Source of the DNA: Ricinus communis
Lineage: Eukaryota; Streptophyta; Magnoliopsida; Malpighiales; Euphorbiaceae
NCBI RefSeq assembly: GCF_019578655.1
Contig: NC_063256.1
Span: 10,478,001-10,542,000, forward strand
Length of the DNA stretch: 64,000 nucleotides
Direction: 5' to 3'
A program made the translations under genes and the position numbers. The first letter of the stretch is position 1, and each line of letters opens with the position of its first letter. This document shows positions 13,180 to 25,569 of this stretch, piece after piece. The notes below the pieces were generated by a model. That model did no database searches. It was not told where the DNA came from and worked only from the letters and a program-made list of their open reading frames with translations.

Positions 13180-13539
13180 TATTTAAGAAATTTATAGGTC
13201 CGTCCTGTGTTGGTGTCATGTCACATTTTTAATTCCTATTTCAACTATCATACAACTAACTGGGGAAACAATCATGGTACCCTTTGATGGGAGTGAAGAA
13301 AGTAGTAGCTAAAGGCTTAATTTGCTTCTCATGGCAACTACCCTGAAATCTACTATTCAACTTCAATTACATGTGAATCAATCGTTCCAGGCTGGAGTGT
13401 GTACTTAACATGGAGCTCAGCTCACAATATTATTCTTGTCTTTAGTTTAACTTTCCAATTTTAAAAAATTAAAGAAGAAAAAAGATAAAAAAAAAAAACC
13501 GAAATGTCAGTCTCTGTCAGCCCTTTTAATGTGGGCTTG

Positions 13540-13930
13540 ACCCGCTAAGGGATTTGTGGCCTTCAGCGATCCGAATACATTAAACATCATAGGCCCCTTA
13601 AAAACAAACGTTACAGCAAGACCTCAGAAGAAGCTTGGTAAACCACGTGTACTATTCTCACCAATTGCACGTGACTCATACACGAATCTGACACGTCTAT
13701 CATCAGCCAAGTATCCACGACCAGTCTTATGATCTGTAACACCAGCCGTCCGTTTTGCAAATTTATGCACGATAAAAAAAAGGGTCTTATGCTATCTGCC
13801 TGTAGAGGAATTATTACGTAAATATAATATAAAACATGATAAGCAGAGACGACGAACGACATATTGTTATCTGTCGCTTAATGTTGCTACTATGTCCGTA
13901 CATAACCACCGCGTGCTTGGCGTGTGGATA
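13540..13930. promoter_or_regulatory. GC island with paired G-box motifs
   Basis: This roughly 390-base stretch is markedly richer in GC than its flanks. It carries two perfect CACGTG cores at 13644-13649 and 13668-13673, 24 bases apart, plus an ACACGTCT-like ACGT element nearby. No gene with a recognisable product starts on either side within 2 kb. It may be a regulatory element, the promoter of an unrecognised transcript, or a remnant of unique sequence. The minus-strand 83-codon ORF at 13611-13862 has no recognisable domain. Confidence 0.3.
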
Positions 13931-14159
13931 TTATTACCTTTTTTTTTTTAAATCTTTTTATATATTTATGGAAAATCTAAAATTTGATAGACTATAAAAC
14001 ATATGATAGTTATTTTCTTCCACTTAATGAAAAAAATACATCTAATGCAGCTCGTCATAATAACAAAAATACATCTAATGTAAAAGAAAAACTTAAAAAA
14101 AAGATATTTAAATTTGAAACCTTTCATCTTAAAATAAAATAAAATAAAATTACTCTTGC

Positions 14160-14765
14160 TATTTGAACTAGACTTAAAGTATTTTGCCTTTAAACTTTTA
14201 TGTTGTAGTAAAAATCGCCTCGTCTTACATATTTCTAATATTAAATGAAATAAATAAAATTTATATGGTTCAAAATATATGTATATTATATTTATTAATA
14301 ATATTTAATTACTAATTAATTTTATACTTTTTAATTATTATATATAATTGTTTAATATTTTAAAATAAACACTATTTTTAAAATATAAAATTTTATAATA
14401 AAAAATATGTGGTAAATTATTTCTCTATATTAAAAGAATTATTAAATTAGTAAAAATTTATTACTTTTAAATATAAAATATACAAAATGTATATATATAA
14501 AATTTTAAATATTTAGATTATTAAATTTAGGACAAACTTATTTGTTAATTCATAATTATTATTTTTTTACAAAGCACAATCGACTTACCATGTCATATTT
14601 TTATAATAAAATTTTAAAAATAATCATTGAAAAATATAGTTTTAAAAAAGATATAGATATATATTTAAAATTATAAAGTAATTAAATAAAATTATTTAAA
14701 AGTATAAAATATAAAATTTAATTGATTCCTATTAATAAGGAAATGAGTAGGAGAAAAAAATAAAA
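14160..14765. repeat. AT-rich dispersed repeat family 2, copy 1
   Basis: It shares ordered blocks with 22480-23000 and more weakly with 37905-38200, including a landmark of the form CAATCGACTT preceded by a T-rich run and followed by a GTAAAATTT-like block. No coding capacity or clear termini are visible. It is likely an old non-autonomous element. Confidence 0.5.
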
Positions 14766-15219
14766 TAAAATAAAAAAAACTGTAAAATGTCACAAGTGAA
14801 AGCATGGACTTGTATTGACCAAGTGACGTCTTTAATTTTTATTGGTTACCGACTAGTTTGAACTTTATTAATTTATATTGATTTGTCATTTTCTCGATCG
14901 AGTTGGTTCCTTGTCCCTTTTTGATTTAGTTCACAATTTATAGGTTGAGAGAGGAAATCCCCTACTTGGACGGTGCCACTATATTTATCACCTACCTTTT
15001 ATACATCATATTAATCTCTCTTTCTTGGCAACAGATACTTTATGTGCAAAGTCATCATTTATACGGCATATCTAATTCATACTATCTATCAAAAATTTCA
15101 ATTATATATTTGCAAAATTTGATGAATTTGAACTCTAACACTTATTCTAAAATATGATTTGGCATTATCTGATAGTTTAATATTAAGTATATATTTAAAA
15201 TATTTTAGTATTTTAATAA

Positions 15220-15224
<5 letters not shown>

Positions 15225-15253
<29 letters not shown>
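15225..15253. repeat. (AT)n microsatellite
   Basis: A TA dinucleotide tract of about 14 units is read directly. Confidence 0.93.
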
Positions 15254-15259
<6 letters not shown>

Positions 15260-16904
15260 GATAAAAATAAACATTTATATCTCATTTAAGTTTAATTATC
15301 TAATTTTAGATAGCCAATATAGAAAAATATTAAAAAATATTAAAAAAATAAGTTTAAATATAACTGTTGTTATCAAAAATTTCAAAATTAAGACACATGG
15401 ATTGTTGGACTAGCCAAAATTTACATAGCTTAAAATAAGCATTTTAATTATTTTATATTATTACTAAAATTTATATCCAGAATTATTTATGAAATAATGT
15501 TTAGTGAAAATAAATAGTCTTATTTATTGTAAACTTTAAATTTCATTTTAAAATCTTTATAATCAATTTTCTGTGATATCATCCTCAATTATTAGTTGGA
15601 TTTTGATTTTCAAAAGTAACGGAATAATTTTGGATAAAAACAATTTAGTTAAAGGGAGGCAGTCAAATTCTTTTCTATGAAGGAATGCAAATTTTTTTGG
15701 TTTTGAAAGAAGAAAAGCTGCATCTGCTTGGCTTCACTACCATTTCTGAGCAACTTTTCATTTTTTGTTTCTCCTGGTAGGGATGGCGTTGGATGTAGAC
15801 CTGGCAGGCAAGGTACGTCGTCGTCTTAATTAATTAATTAAAATTAATTAATGAGCTGCTTCAGATGAGGTCCATTTATTTGGTAGCTATAAATTATGAT
15901 AACAGACAGGGTGGTTTTAACAATCGCATCCTGGGTAACATATCAGGAAAGCATTGCAAGTTATCTTTGCTTCTATCAAACACCATCACATATTAATAAG
16001 AAGAAAAATATCATTTTGAGAGGATTACTGACCCATCTTCATGATTCTACTCTTGTTATCTATTTATTGCTGAACTTTTGATCATGAGAAATGTTCATGG
16101 GTAACAGATTACTTTTCGTTGTTGAGACTTCCCATTTAACTCTCATTTTTCAGAAACTTCTTGTCCTTAACGTCACAGTGTAATGCTAAACGTTATATGT
16201 TATAATTAATTTTCAGAAAGAAAAGAATATGAAAGAGTAATTAACATTAAAATTGGAGAGGAACATAAGACGTAAATCACTCATCAAGTTTAGAGCTCCA
16301 AAAGCTAATGAATCTTACAAAATCATAACAGTTAATATTAAAGTCTCGCTGCACTTTTGTATTTATTTGATCCCCACAAGTCACATCAAATGATGGAAAA
16401 CTGAGAATAGTTATGTCGTTCAGACCCGATAGCTTTTTGGGAACAAAATTGCAGTGTCTTGATATGAACTTTTGCTGCAAAACAAAATCAACCCCAAATT
16501 AACAACCATGTGGGTTTTTTTGGACAGTAATAAATTTTCGAGGAGAAAAAATACTTGAGAAATAATGTAAATTGACATTAAAAAAATAATAGAGAAACAA
16601 AGGATAAAATAACATACAGATTACTCATATATTTCTATAATCTATATAAAAACATGAATGGAAAAGTTTTTAAAACGACTAAAATGTATTTAAAATTAAT
16701 TAATAATTACTAAATTTATTATAATTCTATGTATAATTAATTAATTAAATTTTTCTTAGTTTTAGTAGAATTAGTTAACAATTAATTTTATATGTTTATT
16801 ATTATAATAATTTTATTATTATTATTAATAACTAACTCTATTAATATAATTTTATTACACATGAATTACTTTATATGCTTCCCTCCGCATAGTCTGATAT
16901 TGAA

Positions 16905-17403
16905 TTATTATTTACTTATTTTAAAAATTAAATCCTATAAATGTATTAAGTTTGGTTGATATTAAATTCTATAGATATTACATGGTTACTTCTAGACTGG
17001 TAGAAAAATTTTATTAATTGTTTTAATATGTTGAGACTGGTAAAATTTTTTATATTTGTGTAAGTATTGCGGCTTCCTTTTGTAATATGATAGTTGCATA
17101 AATTAAAGTAGAAATAATAATAATATATAATATTAAAATAAAAATAATTTAAGAAAAATATAATAACTTGAATATAATTAATAAAAAATAAGTTCGCATG
17201 TCTACATATACCTCGAAATATTTAATATTTTGAAAATATTAAATTAATAAAATACCACTATAAAAATTATATAAAATAAAAACTCATATTATTACAATAA
17301 ACAACAAGAACCCAACATCTTCAATATATATACCTTCACAAAAACAACCTTAAATAATCTATTTTTTTCTTTAATACATATACATAATAAAATTGAAAAA
17401 ACA
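16905..17403. repeat. AT-rich dispersed repeat family 1, copy 2
   Basis: This is the same ordered set of blocks as 4287-5043, in the same orientation, but without the roughly 300-base internal segment of copy 1. By eye the right-hand 350 bases are the best conserved part. Confidence 0.75.
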
Positions 17404-17970
17404 ATTATTATAACTAATATATTTATGGATTAAGAAATTATTAAATATTAAAATTATTAATTTATTAAGTTCAATTATATTAATTAAATAAAAGTATTTT
17501 CTAAAATTTTATTAATTATATTAATTTATTAAATATTAAATGCTAAAAAAGTCTCTACTTTTCTCTTTTATCTAACTTATCATTTCTATAAATTTATTAT
17601 ATAAATAATAATAATTATTATTATTATATTTAAATTTTGGTTTTCTTCCATGAGTGCTTATACCATTTATATATTTTTATAAAAAATAATAAGTGAGATA
17701 GACCGATTGCAAAACAAATATTTAAAGCGAGTATCCAAAAAAAAAATATTATTAACATTTTTATTTTTTAATATATAAAAATAGAAAATGCTAGCATTAT
17801 TCTCTTTTAACACTCTTTTTACAATTAGTTCATTTAACTGTTTTAATAAAAATCTGTAATTAATTGGGAACAATGGACTACAAATGATATTTATTTGTAC
17901 GTGGCTTTTGTTGATAAGTAGTATTCTCTGTCAACTAATAGATAATTGATAAAATTTAAAATTTAAATAT

Positions 17971-18413
17971 ACTAGTTGCTTACACATGCGCTACACGATT
18001 ATTATTATCATAAAATTAATTTTTAGGTATATTTTAATAAATTTTTTAATATTTAATATTAATTTCTAATATTTGAAAAGATAATAACAAACTAATTATT
18101 TTTACATGTCTTTAATTCTTTTTAAAATTTTATTAATATAATAATATAAAAATTATTTTTAAATAGTTATTTATTAATTCTAATATTATATAAACTAATA
18201 TTGTCAATATAATTGATATTAATTTTTTTAGAATTAGAAATTATTATATAATTAAATATTAATTTAATAGTGAATATAATATTTTAAAATATTATTTTAT
18301 ATATTTAAAATTATTATTTAATTATAAAATTAATTTATTAGTTAATATAATATTAAAATATAATTAATATAATATTTTTTAGAATAATCATTTATCTAAT
18401 TAGAAAACTAATT
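17971..18413 (-). repeat. AT-rich dispersed repeat family 3, copy 1, left part (interrupted by solo LTR)
   Basis: It begins ACTAGT, aligns block by block with 20811-21330, and resumes at 20584-20665 after the inserted LTR. A CTAG end next to a short GC-bearing segment (ACACATGCGC) resembles, on the minus strand, the 3' end of a Helitron (CTAG followed by host T, with a small hairpin upstream). No matching 5' TC end was found, so the class remains a guess; the repeat relationship itself is clear. Confidence 0.6.
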
Positions 18414-20583
18414 TGTCACGACCCGATCTGCGCGCCCGTAACCGACACTAGGGAATGGTTAGGCTTAAGACCACCAAGTCCCGTAGTAAGCCTTACTAAT
18501 CGATATTCAATAAAGTACATGTGAAAATATAATATTAATTATGTCTGACATGCCATACACAAATCTAACCGATCCTTGATAATATTTCACGTCCAGTATG
18601 GATCAGAATAATCATAATAAATAAAAAATACTACTGCAGGAGGTCAAAAATATAAAATAACTAAAAATATAAAAGTATAGATTATTTACAATAAGCCCGA
18701 TGAAGAAAGAAGTCAGATTGTCAAAACGTAGACGGCGAAGAACTAACCGTCACCTGAAAATTCAAATTGAGAATGTCAGTCTTGAGAGTGAGTTAAAATC
18801 ATACAACCCTGTAACTATTGCAGTCTCCTCAATAAAATAATATTCATTAACTCGGTATATCATATGCCATAATTTAGATAAAAAATACATTTAAAGACTT
18901 ATGGGATGAGTAGCTCAGCAGAATCCTAACGCAAAATGCTAGTAGCCTTTCGGCTCTCTTATTCCAATAGGTCTAGCGTCGAGAGAGCGAAGCTCAACCA
19001 GGGTCTTTACATCTAGGCTGAACACTTGATTCCCAATTAAGCCGGTGCCCAGAAAGCATTGCTAGACTAGGAATCTTTCTCCACCAGTCAAGCTTTCATA
19101 GCCTAGAGAGTTATACTCGACCAGGGCAAAATCCAAAAATAACCTTTGTTACTTGACTCTGACCATTACCGGTATACACGCGGTCCTGATGCAACCCATC
19201 AGGTGGCATGTTCTACTGTCACCTCATCCCAAAGTCACAATCACAACATTATATATATAAAAATTTATAAATAGACTATTTATAGGCAACATAGTTTATT
19301 CGATTACATACTGAGAAATAAAGTTTAGTAATATCGGGTAAAGCAAACATGCAAAATATCTGTAGGTAAAATAGTAATAGTATTAAATAATATTATTTAA
19401 AATATCATAAATAACGAGATAAATTAACCAATAACAATATTAGTATTATTCGCGATGATTATCAATTAAATGAAATTTACTTATAATAATGATAATGATA
19501 ATCATACATCAACATTAAACATTAAATATTGCATGAAATCTAGACATGCCAAAGTACAACAATTATATGACTGTAACTCACAGTTCTGTTGCGCTTCGCA
19601 GTCCGCTCCTACGCCTCGGATGGAGCTGGCGGGATGGACAGATTATCTATTTACGACAACACTCAGTTAATAGTCATTCTTAAATTTTTCTAGGCTTAGA
19701 CCCTTAGATTAGACTGCCTAAAATTATTTTAGACTTGAGAATTCTGTCGAAAATTTGGCAGAACCTTTCCTAAATTGCAGACATTTATCTCCCCCCCGGT
19801 ACAACGGATCCAGAAATTGCTAGAAACACTTTAAATATTCTGCTATTAATTAACGAAAGTTGGACTACCAAAACTACATTATTTCTCCCGATTCCGCAAC
19901 ACACCACAGTTACAATTAATTAAATCCAATTAATTTTAAATTATCCATAATTGATATTTAATAGCAATAATATTTTTCTAAAATTACAACATAATTTTTA
20001 GGGTCTAAATAAAATTATACCGAGTTAGAATTTCAATATTTCGTGCGTCCTAAAAACACTGGGGTCCGGAAGCCAGTCCTGCCAACGGTGTCGAAATTCG
20101 AATCCGAAAGCGCCTATGTAAAGCTCAAGTTGCGGGGAGTCCAAAAACACGAGAGTTTCGGCCTGAAACTCGCCGGAAGGCACCAGATCAGGGACCAGAA
20201 AGGGGCTACTTCGGTGAAGCTCCTCCGAAGCTGCCGGTGGAGGAAATCGACGGGGGAGACTTGTTCTACGGGTTTTCAAAGGTAAGGAGCCCAAATTCAG
20301 CGTCGAATGGCCGAATGAACACTGACAGGAGGCTGAAATAGTGACAACAGCTCCCTTTCTTTAGGTGACGCTGCTGCAGAGGGGAGAGGTGTTGTTGGCG
20401 GCTGCGGCGGCGGTAGCTCGGTGCAAGCAGGGAGGGGAAGTGGCAGTCGACGGGGAAAGAAGGGAGGGAGAGGGAGGAAAGGGAGGGAAGGAAAAAGAAA
20501 GGAAAGGGAGGAAAGAATAAGGAAGGAAAATATATTATTATTATTATTTTATTATTTTATTTTTTTAATTTCTGGGTATTACA
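18414..20583 (+). mobile_element. Solo LTR (large-LTR retrotransposon, probably Ty3/gypsy), 2,170 bp
   Basis: It starts TGTCACGACC and ends GGGTATTACA, giving TG...CA termini. It is flanked by a perfect 5-bp target duplication TAATT at 18409-18413 and 20584-20588. The sequence contains no gag or pol similarity and no second LTR, as expected after LTR-LTR recombination. The related repeat copy at 20811-21330 shows the uninterrupted target. The same family recurs at 53122-55956. Shared internal landmarks are GGCACTAGGGAATGG-like sequence near the start, CCTTTCGGCTCTCTT at about a quarter of the length, and a purine-rich GC segment near the end. ORFs inside it on both strands (20025-20294, 20043-20285) are low-complexity LTR sequence, not genes. 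Confidence 0.85.
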
Positions 20584-20665
20584 TAATTTATTTTTAATAT
20601 GTTACTTCTTAGGATTAAATGAATGTTTAATTAGGAATGTAACTTAAAATTAATAAATTAATTGA
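20584..20665 (-). repeat. AT-rich dispersed repeat family 3, copy 1, right part
   Basis: Sequence after the LTR (TAATTTATTTTTAATATG and onward, to about GGAATGTAACTT) continues the alignment with the family copy at 20811-21330 from the point where the left part stops. This shows that the LTR split a pre-existing repeat. Confidence 0.6.
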
Positions 20666-20810
20666 AAAAAATTACAAAATTACATATAAGCTTGAATCTC
20701 ATTTCTCAAAATAAGAACACATGTCAAAATAAAAATTCTATGTGTCAAAGATTAAGCACACAAATTAAAAAAAATTAGAGGTCTTATAAATTAATGCATA
20801 TTAATTGTTT

Positions 20811-21330
20811 ACTAGTGCATTGCATGAGTGTTACTATTGTTTCGCTTATAAAATAAAATTTATAGATACAATATAATAAATTATTTAATATTTAATATTA
20901 TTTTATAAAATAATAGCAAACTATCTATTTTTAAATATTTTTAGTCTTTTCTATAATTTTAATAGTGCAATAATATATAAATTATTTTTAGAATATTTAT
21001 TTATTAATTCTAATATTATATAAATTAATACTATCAATATAATTGATATTACTATTCTTTTGAAATTAGAAATTATTATATGATTAAAAATTAATTTATT
21101 ATTGAATATAATATTTAAAAATATTATTTTATTATAATTAGAATCATTATCTAATTAGAAAACTAATTTATTAGTTAATATAATATTAAAATATAATTAA
21201 TATGTTATTTTTAGAATAGTCATTATTTAATCAAAAAATTAATTTATTATTAACATGTTATTTTTTAGAATTAGAATGAGTGTTTAATTAGGAACGTAAC
21301 TTATTAAAAAATAATTAATAAGTACAACTT
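20811..21330 (-). repeat. AT-rich dispersed repeat family 3, copy 2 (uninterrupted)
   Basis: It starts ACTAGT like copy 1 and matches it through long AT-rich blocks to about GGAACGTAACTTA. It acts as a paralogous empty site for the solo LTR at 18414-20583. No coding capacity is seen. It is Helitron-like only by the CTAG end. Confidence 0.6.
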
Positions 21331-24300
21331 ACAATAGATAAGTTTAAACTTGACTACATTCAATAAATACATACTAATCTTATTATAAAGCTGGGCTTTT
21401 TGTCTAAACTTCATTGATCGTATTGACTAACCAATATACAATATCTTGCCTGCGATTGTTGCAACGACAAGAAATATGTTCCACTCGGTGGCTATATTGA
21501 GCATTAAATCGATTTCGTTATATTTGACGAGTCTTTAAATGAGTCTGATATCTTGAATATCATAATTAAGCTCATTCTAACTCCCATGACATAAGACAAA
21601 TAAGATAAAATAAAATACACATATTATTTTATTAATAAAAATTAACAAACAACTAAGAAAAAAATTTAAACAAATTTTCAACTAAATAAATTTATTTTTA
21701 TTATTAAAAAGTCTTGATCTGTTCATGAATATTGAAACTTTAGGAGTTATGAAATCTTCTTCTATACATCTTTGATTTGCCATATAAGTTTCTCTAAGTT
21801 TACTGCTAAAAAAACACAAGAGATTTTATAATTAAAATTTATAAATTCTGAACAATTCATATAAAAAATATAAATATAATTTAATTAATTTTATTGCGAC
21901 TGAAAAAATTATGAGAAAAAAAAAGTAATAAAAATAGCTACCATCCGCGCCAAAGAAAAGCTGTAAAACCGGAGCAAAAAAGAAAAAGAAAAAAAAAAAA
22001 AAAGGAGACCTATAGTTTGCTTCTTTTCTTACAAAGGTCATAGTTTGTTTCACAAAATTTATTTCCAAAAAATTGGTATGATTCTTCTTAGGTTTTTTCC
22101 TATGCGACTTTTATTGATTTGCGTTACTCCCTATTAAACACTAGATAATGAATGCTATGCTTTGGAATTTAGATAGATTTAGTGTGCAATTCTGTAATTT
22201 TCTTATTTTCAGAATTGGAGATTATTATTTCTTTTAGCATACTTTGGAAATTTGAGTTTTCTAAATTTATTTGATTTTCCCTTTTCATTCCTTTCAATTT
22301 TATTTTATTGTTTAAATGAAAAGCAATTATAATATATGTCCTATATTCAGCAATTGAGTGTAATATATACACATTAGATGAAGATGCAGAAAATTATTTC
22401 TAAAAATTCTTACTCAAATCCTCACATCTATATATCCATCCATCGCTTTTCTCTTTCTCTACTCTTTGTTTTAAAATATTATTAATATGCCTAATTATTA
22501 ACTAAATTTTTGAACTTTATACTTTTTAATAATTTTATCTAATTATTTTAAATTTTAATTAAATACTTATACTTTCAATTTATTTTTAAAAATAATTTTA
22601 GACTATATTTTTTAAAATTTTACGAGGAGAAAAATAATATGGCAAGTTTATTCTAATTATTAACATAAAAATTAGTGAATCAATAAAAAAATAAATGTGT
22701 AAAAATATATATGTATATGAGACTTTTAATTGTTATATTATTAAGTTTAGAATAAACTATTTTTACGGATTTAAATTATTACTTTTTTAGTTAGCATAAT
22801 CGACTTCTCGCATCATCTTTTTTAAAGTTAAGTTTTAGAATTTTTCATAGAAAAATATTTTTTAAAGTAAATTAAAAATATATATATTTATTTTAAAATC
22901 TTAAAACAGTTCAATAAAATTGTTAAAAAGTAGATAATTCGAGATTTAATTGATAACTATGTGTTTTTAATATAAAGAAATAGAATTAGGAGAAAATTTC
23001 AGTAATTATGGGATTAATTTACCGTTTGCACTTAAACAGATAAATGGTCACAATATCCAAAATTATAATTTACTACTTAAGTTTAATGGTGTGCATTACA
23101 ATAAATAAAAAATTAACATATATTATGTGTGTATTATATTATAATATTAAATAATTTAAATATATTTTATTATTTAAAATTAAAAAATATGTATCAATTG
23201 ATATCTAAATACAAATATAGAAAAAAAAATACATTTGGTATGCAGTTGGTGAAATTTCATTTTCTTAAAGGACGGAGCAAACCAAAATGTGTGTACTTCT
23301 TTTTGGAAAGTTACAAACAGTAAAAAGAGTTTGGTAACTAAGGAACAAAGGCTTCCCGATAACAATGATTGGGCATCCACATAATCAAGTTATGATTGTG
23401 AAGGTTAAAAGTGGAAATTTTGGTGGCCCTTATTAAGCACATGACCTCGAAGTACAGACACCTATATCCCGTTTGTTTGTTTATTTAATAATCTGTTTTC
23501 CGAAAATATTCTTATGAGAAACATCTTTTTAAAATTAATATATTTTCTGTTCTATACTGAAAGATAATCTCCTTGGGGATTATTTTCTGTATTTCAACTA
23601 CATTTAATGTATTACTCAACGATTTATATTGAAGTTTTTTCTTTATTGTAATTTGAATATAAAAATTACATAAAAATAAAAATATTTTATTATGTCACTA
23701 GACTGATGCGTGTTATAAATAACTGTCTATAATAGTCCGTGTCTGTCTGATTATTTCACAGTAATTTTATTATTAATTGAGTATTTCAATTTTGACCAAA
23801 AAATTTATCTCTTTTATATATAAAAGTAAAAGGGAGGGCTTATTTCCTTTTCATTTTTCTATTGACTGAATCTTTGTGGATGCACTAAAAACTAAAAGAC
23901 ATAAATATATATATATATAATATATATATTGGGCTAAACAAACGTAGCCCTAATATTAATTTGATAGTTTGATGTCAAAATCAAGGTTAACATCTCCTCC
24001 AAATAACAAATATCATGCCAGAAAATCACACCCAAAAGCCCATAAAAAAACGAGCAAAAAGCGTTTGATCACCAATTGCCCGTGCGACCGCCCACCATGT
24101 GAACCTTCCCCCCACCCCAGGACCCCAAAAGCTACACCCATTGTTCAGCTCTTGACGATGATTGATGTCCCATATGAAAGCGCAGATTAGTCATTTTACT
24201 TACCGATTCGTTCCGATTCCACCGCTCGGGAACGAATACGTGTATCACGATTTGAAGAGGGCCATTGTTCTAGCATTCCACATGCTGAGGAATGTGTTAA

Positions 24301-24890
24301 ATATCATTATCAGTTTAATGAGGACAAACAAGATTCCATTCTTAAACTTTGTCTTAAACAAAACAGTATTACTTCCTACTTATAGTTCGAGCACGCCAAG
24401 ACAGAATAGCCCCAAAAGCATCTCATAATCCATACTAACACATATGTAAATTATATATAAATGGATGATTTTTTAAATACAAATAAACAGAGTTAAATAT
24501 TAATAATATGTTATTTTTTATTATATATTGTATTTGTAGTAATTGATTTATTTATTATTATTAACTATTAATAATTGAAAACAACTAATACTAATACGAT
24601 AATTAATAAATAAATTACATACTATTATCTAATATGAAACAAGTAATATGTGAAAAAAGTCATTACAATTTGATTAAAAAATTAACAGATCAGTTTCCTG
24701 TTTGTTAGTGGATAGTTTTTAGTAATATTTTTTTTTTCATATTTTTCTACGTATTAATTTTACATTAGATTTTTACTTCATAATAAATGCTGGTATGAAA
24801 ACTCGCTTATTTTAATATATCTCATTCTAGACAGGGGCATTTCAGGAATTAAATATAAACGGTTATTATGTCTATAGTTCCGGAGGACAA
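21331..24890. other. Intergenic DNA upstream of the ERF gene
   Basis: No gene was recognised. The stretch contains a copy of dispersed repeat family 2 (22480-23000), poly-A/T tracts, and a GC-richer patch at about 23960-24430 with overlapping short ORFs (23969-24190, 24162-24428) whose translations carry no known motif. The patch may belong to the distal promoter of the ERF gene. Confidence 0.6.
22480..23000. repeat. AT-rich dispersed repeat family 2, copy 2
   Basis: It shares ordered landmark blocks with 14160-14765, including the CATAATCGACTT block and the following run of A/T words. It is non-coding and termini are not defined. Confidence 0.5.
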
Positions 24891-24893
24891 AAA

Positions 24894-24901
24894 TATAAAT
24901 A
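24894..24901 (+). promoter_or_regulatory. Probable TATA box of the ERF gene
   Basis: TATAAATA lies about 55-60 bases upstream of the ERF ATG, which would leave a very short leader of roughly 25-30 bases if it directs initiation. It is the best TATA match close to the gene, but the region is AT-rich, so chance occurrence is possible. Confidence 0.4.
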
Positions 24902-24954
24902 AATGTCATGACTTATTATGTACAAGGCCAAAAAGAAAAAGACTCCCAACGTAA

Positions 24955-25551
24955 ATGGAGCAACAACCATACACTGAAGATGACATGACCACTACTACCT
25001 CTCCGCTTGAAAATACTACAACTACGACTGCCGGAATCCACCAGAACTCCGATGTTACTCGAGGCGGTGGAACACGACATCCGGTCTACCGAGGTGTTAG
25101 GAAGCGGCGGTGGGGGAAATGGGTGTCTGAAATTCGAGAACCGAGGAAAAAATCAAGAATTTGGCTAGGGTCATTCCCCGTGCCAGAAATGGCCGCAAAA
25201 GCATATGATGTCGCCGCCTATTGTCTTAAAGGCTGCAAAGCTCAGCTGAATTTTCCTGACGAAGTTGAGGACTTACCACGGCCGTCCACATGTACGGCTA
25301 GAGATATTCAAGCAGCAGCAGCACAGGCAGCGCATTCGATGATTGCTGTTAAATCTAGCAACATAACAAATAGCGACGAGGGAGACGGCGACGGGGAAGG
25401 CGATCCTGATGACTTCTGGGGTGAAATTGAATTGCCAGAATTGATGAATAGCGGGTTCAATTGTAGCTCTTGTGTATGGACTTATGCTACGTCCGGCGAA
25501 TCCACGTGGCAGGATGGAGAGGCTACTCTGCAGTTCATGGCATGTCTCTAG
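24955..25551 (+). CDS. AP2/ERF transcription factor, DREB subfamily (TINY/ERF039-like)
   Basis: The single-exon gene encodes 198 residues with one AP2/ERF DNA-binding domain at about residues 44-101: [19 protein letters not shown], then [19 protein letters not shown] and ending LNFPD. Within it, Val57 and Glu62 occupy the positions (V14, E19) that mark the DREB rather than the ERF branch; such proteins bind DRE/CRT GCC-like promoter elements in the nucleus. [18 protein letters not shown] after the domain is typical of the A-4 (TINY-like) group. The C-terminus is acidic ([20 protein letters not shown]), probably an activation region. The N-terminus is Thr-rich. The start is the first ATG after a TATA-like box. 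The antisense ORF at 25273-25569 and the frame at 25472-25666 are shadows. By family it probably acts in stress or growth control; the target genes cannot be read from sequence. Confidence 0.93.
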   Translation: MEQQPYTEDDMTTTTSPLENTTTTTAGIHQNSDVTRGGGTRHPVYRGVRKRRWGKWVSEIREPRKKSRIWLGSFPVPEMAAKAYDVAAYCLKGCKAQLNFPDEVEDLPRPSTCTARDIQAAAAQAAHSMIAVKSSNITNSDEGDGDGEGDPDDFWGEIELPELMNSGFNCSSCVWTYATSGESTWQDGEATLQFMACL

Positions 25552-25569
25552 TTTGCATGAATGGAGCAA

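Larger units (their letters stand above)
12269..17970. other. Gene-free AT-rich intergenic DNA
   Basis: No recognisable protein-coding gene is present. The interval contains TA microsatellites, a GC island with two G-boxes, one copy each of dispersed repeat families 1 and 2, and short ORFs (14945-15157, 15896-16081, 16277-16480) whose translations show no motif I recognise. Confidence 0.65.

Noticed and set aside
15815..15860. TTAATTAATTAA-type palindrome
   Set aside because: It is a simple AT tetranucleotide repeat, so self-complementarity is trivial.
18905..18925. A-box-like word GAGTAGCTCAGCAG inside the solo LTR, also as GAGTGGCTCAGTAG in the second copy
   Set aside because: No B box follows in either copy. 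Conservation is explained by common LTR origin.
20025..20294. Overlapping ORFs on both strands
   Set aside because: They occupy the corresponding GC-rich part of the solo LTR at 18414-20583 and are not conserved as protein in the second LTR copy.
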